From Anaerolineae bacterium (GTDB lineage Bacteria > Chloroflexota > Anaerolineae > 4572-78 > J111), in contig JAJVIM010000028.1 in the NCBI GenBank assembly GCA_022071955.1, forward strand, positions 41,522 through 88,833: a DNA stretch of 47,312 nucleotides. Reading direction: 5' to 3'. The notes beneath the pieces are model-generated. The model saw only the letters and a program-made list of their open reading frames with translations. It made no database searches and had not been told where the DNA came from. Positions 9,401-17,949 of the stretch are shown here, one piece after another. Positions within the stretch are counted from its first letter, which is position 1; every line of letters begins with the position of its first letter. The translations under genes and the position numbers were made by a program.

Positions 9401-10291
9401 CCGGGAGGCCAGGTTAACGGTATCGCCGATCACCGTGTATTCCATGTGAAAACTGCTGCCCAGTTTGCCGGCGATGGCCGGCCCGGTGTTGATCCCCATC
9501 CGAATTTTCAGATCAAAGCCATATTTTTGCATAAACCGAATTTGCAACGGCTGCAGCACGTTTTGCATCTCCAGCCCAGCTCTCACCGCCCGAATCGGAT
9601 CATCTTCGTGGGTTACCGGCGCGCCAAACAGGGCCATCAAGCCATCGCCGGTAAACTTGTCGATGGTGCCCTCATATTTGTGGATTACGCTAACCAGCAG
9701 CGACATAGCTTCATCGATGAAAAGGTACACATCTTCGCTGTCTAGCATGTGGGAGGTGGCGGTAAAATCGGCAATGTCCAAAAAGAGAACGGTCACGTCG
9801 CGCCGCTCCCCTTTGCGGCCAACCGCGGCCGCAGTTACTTTATGCCCCAGAGCGACCGGCAATTGGCTGCGAACATTGAAAACCGGTTCCGACAGGGGAG
9901 AAGCGCCGCCATTTTGCGCTAAACCGGTACCACACTGGCTACAGAATTTGCTGCCCGGTAGAACCGAAACTCCGCAGGTTGGGCAGGCGGCTCCCAGCGG
10001 CGTACCGCAATTAACGCAATAACCGGCCTCTTTTGGATTGGGTTGCCCGCAAGAAACGCAGATTCGGCTGGATCCGGTCCCGTTGGTCGCAGCCCTGTTC
10101 AAAATCCCGTGAGCGGCTCCAACGGCGTTTACCATAGGGGAAATTCTGCTGGTAAAGGTAGACAAATGACGCATCGACGGCTCCATTTTGGGTCGAATAC
10201 TCGCCCGAAGGGTTGGAAGAGGAATTTCATTGTCCCGCTGTCCCGTACCCTGTGGACTGCCGGAACTCACAAAATTGGGCTTTTCGACCAT
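6488..10291 (-). CDS. Zinc-ribbon / class III adenylate-guanylate cyclase / AAA ATPase / TPR protein
   Basis: 1267 residues with the same plan as its neighbour at 2797-6405. Double zinc ribbons (CVSC..CVNC, CPTC..CSQC, about 78-120) are followed by a class III cyclase domain (about 165-345), an ATPase (Walker A GDAGVGKS 392-399; FEDLHWID as Walker B region) and a long TPR-type C-terminus. Cyclase residues are intact: metal-binding D172 (FLDIADFT) and D216 (FTGDG), and N293/R297 in NLASR. It should make a cyclic nucleotide in the cytoplasm; ATP versus GTP is not decided here. The two genes look like a tandem duplication with divergence. No good Shine-Dalgarno precedes ATG 10291. An internal start at residue 36 (MEPSM) is possible because the first 35 residues are low-complexity. 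Confidence 0.87.
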   Translation of the reverse strand: MVEKPNFVSSGSPQGTGQRDNEIPLPTLRASIRPKMEPSMRHLSTFTSRISPMVNAVGAAHGILNRAATNGTGSSRICVSCGQPNPKEAGYCVNCGTPLGAACPTCGVSVLPGSKFCSQCGTGLAQNGGASPLSEPVFNVRSQLPVALGHKVTAAAVGRKGERRDVTVLFLDIADFTATSHMLDSEDVYLFIDEAMSLLVSVIHKYEGTIDKFTGDGLMALFGAPVTHEDDPIRAVRAGLEMQNVLQPLQIRFMQKYGFDLKIRMGINTGPAIAGKLGSSFHMEYTVIGDTVNLASRLETAAQPGTILVSAATYQRTQPLFDYETLPPIELKGFPEAVTAFRPLGLRKEALSLRGLSGLRVPMIGRSTELLQLQTAFAAMQQGHARIGLITGDAGVGKSRLISEFQQSLANPGVRIIQGGCQAYTSTTPLWLAVEIVRQIAGLAEPDSREAQREALLSFLARRKLVDHEIAPYLLHLLGFEQQDPEIEARLAYMDAAMLQKQTHSALRQLLLTEAYRSLTVFIFEDLHWIDPASKEFLEHFIQTTIDEPLLLLLVSRQAERETTLQPLLAAAQQEPGRLVDLQLHPLSEIEGQLLVDQLVGQASAEAQMLKQKIAERAEGNPLYIEEIVRMLIDQGGLVCTEGICRFTPAAFGLIQSVPGTVKDLILARFDQLPASLRQTLQNAAVLGNVFPAELLPHLTDINPLALESHLHELARRQFLVARPIRSKAGYIFRHALVQETIYGTLLKQDCQRIHTEAAEAIEQNNIWHADERAEALAYHFVESTTPVRAIPYLITAADNAARRCANETAVKNYRQAMWLLPDKPNGNAPQFFRVRIGLGTALKFLGEFTEATKVLAAALNYLWESSLSANSASLWPILVECLQQLADIRQREGVYDAALSYLEAGLQVLGEDGSQEQPHLWRALLDRLAWTRFRQGQLDEAFNLAQAAINNAQNDGTADPIKLASLYNTLGGVSWQLGDLPQAATFVEKSLDLYKSIGYTWGVAIVHGNLGILHDVQGEWPKAVERYQRAFELHQITGDLQNQASNLDNLGTLRMTMGQHESAKKDLEAGLTIRRRLGDAWGTAQSQVNLASLALAQGNWPEVTYYAETALAVADTIGSFELQIQARWLLAIGQAKGQKEIETGLKLAGQALGLARTNGLSEKETECLYALGIISGLAGDCSGAETLLRQSIELARGQRDPYRQGLALVELARVTHSSWVQLGQPAAMHQQALAALTEAIELFQTLGAAHDLTQAQSLLYQIQSES

Positions 10292-10402
10292 TACCAGTAT
10301 TTCATATCTTTGCCAAAAATTGCAGAGGGCAGCACCCTTTGATTAGCGGGAATCACCCTATCAAGGTGAATGAAGTGCCCTATGCCACCGCAGGCAGCCA
10401 AA

Positions 10403-10430
10403 AAAATCCCCCCTTCTCCGGCGGGAGAAG
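10403..10430 (-). terminator. Possible rho-independent terminator of the subtilase gene
   Basis: Read on the minus strand just after the subtilase stop at 10466, a hairpin (CTTCTCC / GGAGAAG arms, 10413-10419 and 10424-10430) is followed by a G-run and then a run of seven T (10400-10406 as A on the plus strand). The C-rich style also matches the palindromes at 84-110 and 31017-31042, so it may be a dispersed repeat serving as terminator. Confidence 0.45.
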
Positions 10431-10465
10431 AGGGGACAGGGGGGAGAGGGGTTGAAATGGTGTGA

Positions 10466-13400
10466 TTATGGCTTGTTGATGGTAATCTGGTTGCCGTCGC
10501 TGTCGCCGTCGGGGTCGAAATTCCGGCTCGGGTCGTAAGCCACCAGCAGCGATTGATCGTGAGTCAGGTTGGTTACGGTAAAGGAGATGGCGTCAACTTC
10601 CGCGTTCTTTAACTTGTCACTGGTGAGGTTGCACTGGCCGCTGCTGTCGGTGGTGCAATCATTTGATTTGTTGTTACTCCACGTAAAGAAGAGGTCGGCT
10701 CCGGCCACCGGCTCCTGGCTGGCGTTAAGCACGGTAACGGTGACCGTCGCTCTCCACTCGTCCCTATCGTGCTGATAACTGGAGCCGTCCAGATCGGCCA
10801 CAAACATTGCCGCCGGTACAGGTCGGTCTTTAACAATCGTCGTGCCGTCGCTGTTGCCGTCGGAGTCGATATTGGCCGCCGCTTTGTAGACCAGTGTATT
10901 GTGAGCCACGTTGTTAATGGTCAGGCCGATGCTGCTCATTTGGGCGGCGTCATATTCATTGCTAACCAGGCTGCATTGGCCGCTGGCATCGGTGGTGCAG
11001 TCTTTGGCCGTACCGTAACTCCATACCGCATACACTTTGGCGTTGGCCACCGGATTTTGGTTATCATCAACAATGGTGATGGTTACGGTGGTGCGCCATT
11101 TGGAGCGGTTGGTAGAGTTGACCGCATCCAGGTTGTCTACGTGTAACCCGGGCTCAACCGGCACGGGCGTGACCGTGGGCGGGACAGGAGTCGGGGTGGG
11201 CGGTTCTGGCGTGGCCGTGGGCGGGACAGGAGTCGGGGTGGGCGGTTCTGGCGTGGCCGTGGGCGGTTCTGGCGTGGCCGTGGGCGGAACAGGGGTCGAA
11301 GTGGGCGGTTCTGTCGTGGCTGTGGCTGGAACAGGAGTCGAGGTGGGTACGGGCGTAGAAACCTGAGTTGGCAATGCGGTTGGCGTTGCTGTCGGTTGTA
11401 CCGTGGGCGATTGAACCGGCGTAACGGTGGGCTGGGTGAGATTGGGCAATACCGGCCCATCGTCAACCCAATCGGTGGTAGCGATGTGGTATCCACCCCA
11501 GGATTTGCCGCCGCCCCAGGACTTGCCACCGCCCCACGACTTGCCGCCACCCCACGATTTGCCGCCACCCCAAGACTTGCCACCGCCCCAAGACTTGCCA
11601 CCGCCCCAGGATTTGCCGCCGCCCCAGGATTTGCCGCCACCCCAGGGTCTTGCGCCGCCCCACGATTTGCCGCCGCCCCACGATTTGCCGCCGCCCCACG
11701 ATTTGCCGCCGCCCCACGATTTGCCGCCGCCCCACGATTTGCCGCCGCCCCACGATTTGCCGCCGCCCATCACCTCGGCGCTGTCCCAGGTACGCTGTCC
11801 GTTGGAAAAGGTCAAGCCAGAGCTGGCCAGCTCGCTGGCCTCAATCCAGTGCCTGGTATCGGCCCACACCGCGCCCATCACAATCATATTGCCGGCGCTA
11901 TCTTCCCAGTAGTACATGTAGGCCCGGCCGTCATCGCTGACCATGCGGCCAAACGGTCCCTCGTAGTGGTAGGCCATTTCGGCCGGATTGAGTTCATTTT
12001 CGTCAACCCAGCCATCGCCGTTGGCATCAACCCAGCCAATACCGTGAGCCAGATCGGCATTAATATCCATGCCGGCATTGGCCCGCATATCGACAGGGAA
12101 AAAGTCGCCGAGCACGGCTCGCGGCGCCCAAATGCGGCCGGCGCCCTGCTGGAAAATGTTATACACCAGGTCTTCGTCGGCTTCGTTCTCTTCCAGCGTT
12201 AAAGCCGGGATAGAAGAGTACATCAACCGAAACTTAACCTGATCCGGCGTCAGATTGGGGTGCGTCTGCAGCATCAGGGCTACCACACCGGAGGTAACAC
12301 CCGTGGCCATGCTGGTACCGTTCATCCGAAACAGGCTGGCCGAAGCCGAGTAGTCCGGGTGCTGCTGGACCAGCATAGAGGAGTTGGCCATATTCTGATG
12401 ATCGTTGTACATAAACGAGATAATTTGTGTGCCTGGCGCCAGCACATCGGGTTTGGCAAAGCCATCTTCGGTGGGGCCGGTGGCCGACCAGGTGGGCAAC
12501 ACATCATTGGCCCAATAACCGGGGGTGCGCTGGCTATCTACCGCGCCAACGGTGATCACGTAGGGATCGTTGCCCGGTACGGTAATGCTCTCCGAGCTGG
12601 GGCCTTCGTTTCCGGCGGCAACCACTACCACAATGCCGTTGGCCCAGGCCGCTTCAACGGCCCGGTTCAGCGGATCGACAAAGTAAGGCGTGGTCACGTA
12701 TGCGCTCAGGCTCATATTCAGCACGCGGATACCGTAGGTATCTTTGTTGGCCACAATAAACTGGATACCTTTGATGACGGTTTCATAGGTGCCGATACCA
12801 TCCTGGTTCAACACCCGCACGCTCAGAATGTTGGCATCCGGCGCTACCCCCAGCATAGTTCCGGTGGCTTCATCGCTGATGTTGTTCCAGATGATACCGG
12901 CCACGTGGCTGCCGTGACCATTGCCATCGCGGCTGTAATCCCGCCGGTTGGGGCCAAAGAAACAATAGTCGCTGTACTGGCTGCCCATCACCGTGCCATC
13001 GAGACTCACCGGGCAAACCGGATTGATATAGTCGGCCTGGCCCAAAAATTGCTGATTGATCCGGCCGGTGAGTGTGTTAACGGTTTCGTTGCTAAAGTAG
13101 ATGCCGCTGTCTAAAACGGCCACGGTTATGCCGCTGCCTTTGATAGTGCGGCTGGGGGTTAATTGGGTGTTGTGCAACACATCAGCGCCAATATCCACTG
13201 TTACCGGATTAACCAATTTGTAGATGGTTTTGTTGTTAGTTGACTGCACATCAGGGCGACCGTCCCAGTGGTCGGGCAAGCGCCCCAGCGTCACCACAGA
13301 TTTGTCGCCAACCCGCACTACAAAATCGCCGGAGGGGGCAACGCTGGCCGACTGGGTGACCCTATCCCCCATCGCCGTTTGGAAAACATTTGAACCACCG

Positions 13401-14770
13401 GGGCTAAACACCGTCACCGCGCCCGTATCGGTGCCGACGATAATATTGCCCTGGCTATCCAGCGATGGACTGGATTTGATGGCGCCGCCGGTTGTGGCCT
13501 GCCACTGCTTTGCGCCCGTGGCGGTAGACACGGCAATTAAACTTGCGCCATCGATGGCAGCATAAACGGTAGCGCCATCCGTTGAAAGAACCGGCGATGT
13601 ATAAAAACGGCTGCCGGCAACGTTAAAACGGAATCGGACCGTGCCGGCCGGATTTAACCCGTACAGGTTGCCGGCATCGGTAGTTACGTACAGGCTGCCA
13701 TCGGCGGCCAGCGCCGGCGCGGCCATAATTTTCCCGGCCGTGACAGTTTTATATTTCAGGGCGCCATTGGGATTAACGGCAAAAACCTGCCCGGCCTCGC
13801 CGGCGACATAAATTGTGCCGTCCGGCCCTTGCTGCGGAGACTGTTTGAAGGGGGTACCTGCGCCGGTTTGGTAGGTCCACATTTGGTTACCGGCCGGGCT
13901 GATGGCAAACAGGTAGCCTTTGTCGCTGACAACGTAAATGGTTCCATCCGGCGCGGTTGTGGGCGTGGCCAGGATAACGCCATCGCCGGTGAGCAGTTGC
14001 TGCCGGAGAAGCTGCCCGGTGGCCGAGTTGAGGGTGTAGAAGTTCCGTTTTTCATCGATAACGTAAACCGCACCGGCCGGCCCCGCAACCACGGAGGTTT
14101 GCACTCTTTCTCGCACGCCGGTAAATGTCCAGAGGATTGAGCCGTTGGGGCGCAATGCGTAAACCCGTTTGCCCTCGCCGGCAACAAATATAGTGCCATC
14201 GCTCCCGGCAACGAGTGTTCTCGTTTTAAATGGGCCGCCACTGGGCAACGTTACCCGCGCCCGCTCGCTGCCATCGGCGTTGGTGATCAATATTTTGCCA
14301 TTGTGCCCTATCGATACAAAACCGCCGTCTGGCAGATAGACAACCGGGTTGTCCTGAACATCATCCAGCAGATAGGAGCCTTTTTTGACACGAATCTGGG
14401 TGACCCACCCCCCCTGAGCAACGGGGTCCTGCGAGGTTTGCACGCCTTTATTTTGCACAATTGAGACAATGCCCGGCTGGGCTGCCAGGCTGTCCAACCG
14501 GGCAGCCGGCAGGGTAGCGGCCACGGCATTAATCAACCATAGGTTGCTGCCCACCTGCCCGCCCAACCGGGTCACAGCCCGGGCCGCTGTTTCAGAGGAG
14601 TCCTGGGCGCTAACAATAACCGAGACCGTGTCGCCGGTAAACACCCGCAGGCCCGGTTCTACGTAAGCCTGCGCTGCCACCGGCGCAGAGGCTGGCGTAG
14701 CAGTACAGCCGATAACCAGCGCCAGGAGCAATGACAGCAAAGCAAATGTTGACCGATTGAGCTTGTGCAT
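10466..14770 (-). CDS. Secreted lipoprotein subtilase with beta-propeller, hexapeptide repeats and Ig-like domains
   Basis: 1434 residues. It starts with a lipoprotein signal (LALVIGC, lipidated Cys C22), so it is exported and membrane-anchored. An inhibitor-I9-like propeptide (about 38-115) follows, then a PQQ-type beta-propeller of repeated DGTIYV..G..FAVNPNG units (about 145-500), then a peptidase S8 domain with complete triad D554 (AVLDSGI), H619 (GHGSHVAG) and S820 (NGTSMATG). Behind it lie an EF-hand-like loop (DANGDGWVDENE), 15 hexapeptides of GGGKSW type (residues 1002-1091), a Thr/Pro-rich linker of TPVPPTATPEPP style, and two related Ig-like domains each with a Cys pair (CTTDxSGQC). 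A propeller between propeptide and protease is unusual. ATG 14770 has GGAGGG about 6 nt upstream. The substrate is unknown. Confidence 0.9.
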   Translation of the reverse strand: MHKLNRSTFALLSLLLALVIGCTATPASAPVAAQAYVEPGLRVFTGDTVSVIVSAQDSSETAARAVTRLGGQVGSNLWLINAVAATLPAARLDSLAAQPGIVSIVQNKGVQTSQDPVAQGGWVTQIRVKKGSYLLDDVQDNPVVYLPDGGFVSIGHNGKILITNADGSERARVTLPSGGPFKTRTLVAGSDGTIFVAGEGKRVYALRPNGSILWTFTGVRERVQTSVVAGPAGAVYVIDEKRNFYTLNSATGQLLRQQLLTGDGVILATPTTAPDGTIYVVSDKGYLFAISPAGNQMWTYQTGAGTPFKQSPQQGPDGTIYVAGEAGQVFAVNPNGALKYKTVTAGKIMAAPALAADGSLYVTTDAGNLYGLNPAGTVRFRFNVAGSRFYTSPVLSTDGATVYAAIDGASLIAVSTATGAKQWQATTGGAIKSSPSLDSQGNIIVGTDTGAVTVFSPGGSNVFQTAMGDRVTQSASVAPSGDFVVRVGDKSVVTLGRLPDHWDGRPDVQSTNNKTIYKLVNPVTVDIGADVLHNTQLTPSRTIKGSGITVAVLDSGIYFSNETVNTLTGRINQQFLGQADYINPVCPVSLDGTVMGSQYSDYCFFGPNRRDYSRDGNGHGSHVAGIIWNNISDEATGTMLGVAPDANILSVRVLNQDGIGTYETVIKGIQFIVANKDTYGIRVLNMSLSAYVTTPYFVDPLNRAVEAAWANGIVVVVAAGNEGPSSESITVPGNDPYVITVGAVDSQRTPGYWANDVLPTWSATGPTEDGFAKPDVLAPGTQIISFMYNDHQNMANSSMLVQQHPDYSASASLFRMNGTSMATGVTSGVVALMLQTHPNLTPDQVKFRLMYSSIPALTLEENEADEDLVYNIFQQGAGRIWAPRAVLGDFFPVDMRANAGMDINADLAHGIGWVDANGDGWVDENELNPAEMAYHYEGPFGRMVSDDGRAYMYYWEDSAGNMIVMGAVWADTRHWIEASELASSGLTFSNGQRTWDSAEVMGGGKSWGGGKSWGGGKSWGGGKSWGGGKSWGGGKSWGGARPWGGGKSWGGGKSWGGGKSWGGGKSWGGGKSWGGGKSWGGGKSWGGGKSWGGYHIATTDWVDDGPVLPNLTQPTVTPVQSPTVQPTATPTALPTQVSTPVPTSTPVPATATTEPPTSTPVPPTATPEPPTATPEPPTPTPVPPTATPEPPTPTPVPPTVTPVPVEPGLHVDNLDAVNSTNRSKWRTTVTITIVDDNQNPVANAKVYAVWSYGTAKDCTTDASGQCSLVSNEYDAAQMSSIGLTINNVAHNTLVYKAAANIDSDGNSDGTTIVKDRPVPAAMFVADLDGSSYQHDRDEWRATVTVTVLNASQEPVAGADLFFTWSNNKSNDCTTDSSGQCNLTSDKLKNAEVDAISFTVTNLTHDQSLLVAYDPSRNFDPDGDSDGNQITINKP
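11498..11767 (-). repeat. 18-bp tandem repeat, 15 copies (GGGKSW hexapeptide array)
   Basis: Fifteen in-frame 18-bp units inside the subtilase gene. Fourteen encode GGGKSW and one (unit 7, about 11642-11659) encodes GGARPW. The six units at the protein N-terminal side (about 11660-11767) are identical or nearly so at DNA level, while the other side shows synonymous changes. This indicates recent expansion or homogenisation at one end and purifying selection on the peptide at the other. The array is glycine-rich with one Lys and one Trp per unit. Confidence 0.92.
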
Positions 14771-15265
14771 AAGGCCCTCCGAACTGGATGAGAAAACTCT
14801 GATGATTGTCCAATTGCATTGTCACAAATTTTCGGGATTGATGGAACGGGGACAGACCCTAAACTTTGAAAAAGTTACCCTATTTCTTTGTAGTCTGTTT
14901 TACAGCCGGTTCACTACCGACAACCCGGTTGCAGGATACGCTTTGGGCCGATTTCGACGCGCTGATATATGTGCCGGCGCGCACCGTTCAGCGTTGTTTT
15001 GTCCTGCTCAGAATGCCAATAATCCATGCCTATGTAGAGCCAGGTACGAAAAGTGCAAACAGAGTGAACCAACACAGACCGGCGCAGGCTGGTAAAAGTG
15101 ACAAATATCAAATAGATTAGTGACAATTGTCCGTTGACCTTTGAACAGCCTTTGTGATAAGATTCACTTGTATGCCATAAGAAGCTTTTTATTGGATTAA
15201 TCCGAATCATCGGCCCATCTTTTTAGACAACCCGAAACCCAACCCAAGCACATGGAGGTGTCAAA
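14771..15265. other. 495-bp divergent intergenic region
   Basis: It separates the minus-strand subtilase from the plus-strand cobA-hemD operon and must hold promoters for both. A good candidate for the plus strand is at 15134-15161. For the minus strand no convincing -35/-10 pair was found. No RNA gene, IS end or conserved ORF was recognised; the short reading frames here have no recognisable product. Confidence 0.5.
15134..15161 (+). promoter_or_regulatory. Putative sigma-70-type promoter of the cobA-hemD/two-component operon
   Basis: TTGACC (15134-15139) and GATAAG (15156-15161) are separated by 16 nt, with an extended TGn just before the -10. This would give a leader of about 100 nt before the GTG start at 15266. 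It is a prediction from consensus similarity only. Confidence 0.45.
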
Positions 15266-16852
15266 GTGGCGTTATCATCCCGCAAACCCGGACTTGTATA
15301 TCTGGTTGGGGCCGGGCCGGGTGACCCCGACCTGATTACCCTGCGAGGCATTGAATGCCTTAAACAAGCTGATGTTGTGGTTTATGATCGGCTGGCCAAC
15401 CTTTCGCTGTTGGCGCACGCCAAACGGGCCGAACTGATTGACGTTGGCAAACAACCCAACCGCCATCCGGTTCCCCAGACCCAAATTAATGCCATACTGG
15501 TAGAAAAAGCACAGGCAGGCAACATTGTCGTCCGCCTGAAAGGAGGCGACCCCTGCGTGTTTGGCCGGGGCGGCGAAGAGGCCCTGGCTCTGGCCGAGGC
15601 GGGCCTGCCATTTGAAATTGTCCCCGGTATCACCAGCGCCATTGCTGCCCCGGCTTATGCCGGAATCCCCGTTACCCAACGCAATATGTCGTGCAGTGTG
15701 GCCATCATTACCGGCCATCGCGCTGTTGACAACAATCCGCAATGCGACTGGATTGGCTCCGCGGCCGGGGCCGATACACTTGTATTTTTGATGGGCATTG
15801 GCAACCTGCCTCACCTGGTAGAGCAGTTGATCCGGCAGGGACGTTCGCCGGATACGCCCGTGGCCCTGGTAGAACAGGGAACCCGAACCACTCAGAAAAC
15901 AGTGGCGGGCACGCTGGCCAATATTGTTGAGCGGTCGGTTAACATCCGCCCGCCGGCGGTCATTATTGTGGGCGAGGTTGTGCGCCTGCGTGAGTCATTG
16001 CGCTGGTTTGATCGGGTTGATCGCCGGCCGCTGCTCGGGTTGCGAGTGTTGAACACCCGGCCCCTGGAACAGGCCGGCGAATTGAGCCGCCGCCTGGCCC
16101 TGTTAGGCGCAGAGTCGGTAGAACTGCCCACCACCCGGATTATGCCCGTTGACAACCCCGGCCCGCTGAATACCGCCATCGCCGGTTTGGTAGCCTCTAA
16201 CGGGCGCAGCCCTGGCTATGATTGGATAATTTTTACCAGCGCCAATGCTGTTTCGTTCTTTTTTAAACGATTTCTGGCCCTCGGTTACGATGTTCGGACT
16301 CTGGCCGGGATAAAACTGGGGGCCGCCGGCCAGTCCACCATCGACGCCCTGCAAAGTTACGGCCTCAACCCGGATTCTTCTCCGCCCTATACCAGCCCGG
16401 CATTGGCCGCCCAAATTAGCAGCCAGGCGGGCCAGCGGGTGCTGCTGCCGTGTTCCAATGCCGATTGGCCTGATGTAGTCGATTTGCTGCGCCAAAAAGG
16501 GACTACTGTCAATCCGGTTGTCACGTATGCCATCCAGGCGGCAGAACCTGACCCTATCGCCCTGGCCGCTCTGCTCAAAGGGCAGGTTGATGTGGCTACC
16601 TTTATCAGCGCCTCCGGGTTGAACGGGCTGGCCAGCATGCTCAAAGATCGCACCCTGGCCGAGGTTTTGGCTCCACTAACTGTGGCCTGTATTGGCCCCA
16701 CCACCGCCGACACAGCGCGAGCTATGGGAATTCGGGTAGATTTGGTGGCTCAAAAACACACCCTTGACGGCTTGATTGACGCGCTGCTGACCTGGCACCG
16801 GGCCGGCAGCGAATCGCCGGCGGTGATGCCAGAAGCCATCGCCCTGAGATAA
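15266..16852 (+). CDS. cobA-hemD: Uroporphyrinogen-III C-methyltransferase / uroporphyrinogen-III synthase fusion
   Basis: 528 residues, bifunctional. Residues about 8-250 are SUMT (CobA/SirC-type): VGAGPGDPDLITLRG near the start, VVRLKGGDPCVFGRGGEE, and GIPVTQR; it methylates uroporphyrinogen III twice with SAM to precorrin-2. Residues about 255-510 are a HemD-type domain (RVLNTRPLEQAGELSRRL; FTSANAV), which cyclises hydroxymethylbilane. Together they feed siroheme, the cofactor of the DsrAB encoded downstream. The start is GTG at 15266, with GGAGGTG 8 nt upstream, instead of ATG. It is the first gene of a tight plus-strand series (7-nt gap to the next gene). No precorrin-2 dehydrogenase/ferrochelatase is in the window. 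Confidence 0.93.
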   Translation: MALSSRKPGLVYLVGAGPGDPDLITLRGIECLKQADVVVYDRLANLSLLAHAKRAELIDVGKQPNRHPVPQTQINAILVEKAQAGNIVVRLKGGDPCVFGRGGEEALALAEAGLPFEIVPGITSAIAAPAYAGIPVTQRNMSCSVAIITGHRAVDNNPQCDWIGSAAGADTLVFLMGIGNLPHLVEQLIRQGRSPDTPVALVEQGTRTTQKTVAGTLANIVERSVNIRPPAVIIVGEVVRLRESLRWFDRVDRRPLLGLRVLNTRPLEQAGELSRRLALLGAESVELPTTRIMPVDNPGPLNTAIAGLVASNGRSPGYDWIIFTSANAVSFFFKRFLALGYDVRTLAGIKLGAAGQSTIDALQSYGLNPDSSPPYTSPALAAQISSQAGQRVLLPCSNADWPDVVDLLRQKGTTVNPVVTYAIQAAEPDPIALAALLKGQVDVATFISASGLNGLASMLKDRTLAEVLAPLTVACIGPTTADTARAMGIRVDLVAQKHTLDGLIDALLTWHRAGSESPAVMPEAIALR

Positions 16853-16859
16853 TAAAATT

Positions 16860-17936
16860 ATGACTCGTGCGCTTGTAACCGGCGGAACCGGCTTTGTTGG
16901 GTCTAATATTGCCCTGCGGTTGGTGGAACGAGGCTGGGATGTTCGCATTCTGGAACGCCCCGGCGCGTCACGCGTCTTATTAGAAGACGGCCCCTTTGAG
17001 TACGTTAGCGGCGACGTGCTGGCTCCTGATACGCTCCTCCCGGCTATGCGCGGCATCGATGTGGTTTTTCATGCGGCCGGGGTGGTGGATTACTGGCGGC
17101 AGGGTGTTGAGCAGATGAACCGGGTCAATATCGAGGGGACGCGCAACGTAATGGAAGCCGCGCTCAAAAGCAGAATTGAGCGGGTTGTCCACACCAGTTC
17201 CACGGCCGCAATGGGCATTCATCCCAATGAACTGGTTGATGAAACCTTCACCTTTAACGTCAAACCAGAGCAGTTTGTGTATGGCCACAGCAAATATGTA
17301 GCCGAACAGATTGTGCTGGCAGCAGTTAAAAACGGATTACCGGCTGTTATTGTCAACCCCACCAGCGTCATTGGCCCCCGTGATATTCGCCAGGTTTCCA
17401 GCGGGGCAGTGGTAGAAATTATCAAACACTACGTGCCGGTTCTCATTCCACCCGGCGGGATTAACGTGGTGCCCATTTGTGATGCAGTTCAGGGGCACAT
17501 TGAAGCCGCCCAAAAAGGCCGCATTGGCGAGCGCTATATTTTGGGCGGAGAAAACCTCACCCACCTTCAGCTTTATCAAACCATTGCCAATGTAATTGGC
17601 TGTGGCATGAAACGCTGGGTTATGCCGCGCTGGCTGGTTCCTCTGGCCGCTGATCTAACCGATTTGTTTCAGCCGCAAAGCAAAGGCCCGCTGCCTCTCA
17701 GCGGCGACCGTCTGCGCCTTGAGTCGCAATTTTTTTATTTTGACTCGTCCAAAGCGCGGGCAACTTTTGCCTTGCCCAACACCCCCCTGCGAGTCACCAT
17801 TGGCCGCACCTATGAATGGTACGACTCAATGGGCGAGTTTGACGGCATCCGGGAAAAACTGGAAGTTAACGGAGTTTGCAAACACTGCCACCGAGCGCGC
17901 TATTGTCAGTGGCCGGCCCCGCCTGCGGGCCGGTAA
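16860..17936 (+). CDS. NAD(P)-dependent epimerase/dehydratase (extended SDR family)
   Basis: 358 residues with an N-terminal Rossmann motif TGGTGFVG (residues 7-14) and active-site YxxxK at Y141/K145 (YGHSK). The architecture is that of dihydroflavonol-4-reductase-like or 3-beta-HSD-like extended SDRs, acting on a sugar nucleotide or small alcohol/ketone; the substrate is unassigned. It begins 7 nt after cobA-hemD without a clear Shine-Dalgarno, so translation is probably coupled. The C-terminal tail carries a Cys/His group (CKHCHRARYC). This contains a CxxCH string, but the protein has no export signal, so heme attachment is not expected. The tail may bind metal. Confidence 0.82.
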   Translation: MTRALVTGGTGFVGSNIALRLVERGWDVRILERPGASRVLLEDGPFEYVSGDVLAPDTLLPAMRGIDVVFHAAGVVDYWRQGVEQMNRVNIEGTRNVMEAALKSRIERVVHTSSTAAMGIHPNELVDETFTFNVKPEQFVYGHSKYVAEQIVLAAVKNGLPAVIVNPTSVIGPRDIRQVSSGAVVEIIKHYVPVLIPPGGINVVPICDAVQGHIEAAQKGRIGERYILGGENLTHLQLYQTIANVIGCGMKRWVMPRWLVPLAADLTDLFQPQSKGPLPLSGDRLRLESQFFYFDSSKARATFALPNTPLRVTIGRTYEWYDSMGEFDGIREKLEVNGVCKHCHRARYCQWPAPPAGR

Positions 17937-17949
17937 AAAAGGAGTTAAC

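Noticed and set aside
11498..11767. CRISPR-like array
   Set aside because: 18-bp units directly abut without spacers and are in frame inside a gene.
11396..12202. Plus-strand Pro/Ala-rich frames opposite the hexapeptide array
   Set aside because: Any 18-bp repeat without stops is open in several frames; the minus-strand reading belongs to a complete subtilase.
17868..17935. CxxCH string (CKHCH) at the end of the SDR protein as a heme site
   Set aside because: The protein is cytoplasmic with no export signal, and cytochrome c maturation requires export; the string is likely a coincidence or a metal site.
17719..17949. N-terminal extension of the histidine kinase frame
   Set aside because: It overlaps the SDR gene in another frame and lacks a ribosome site, whereas ATG 17950 has AAGGAG at the right distance.
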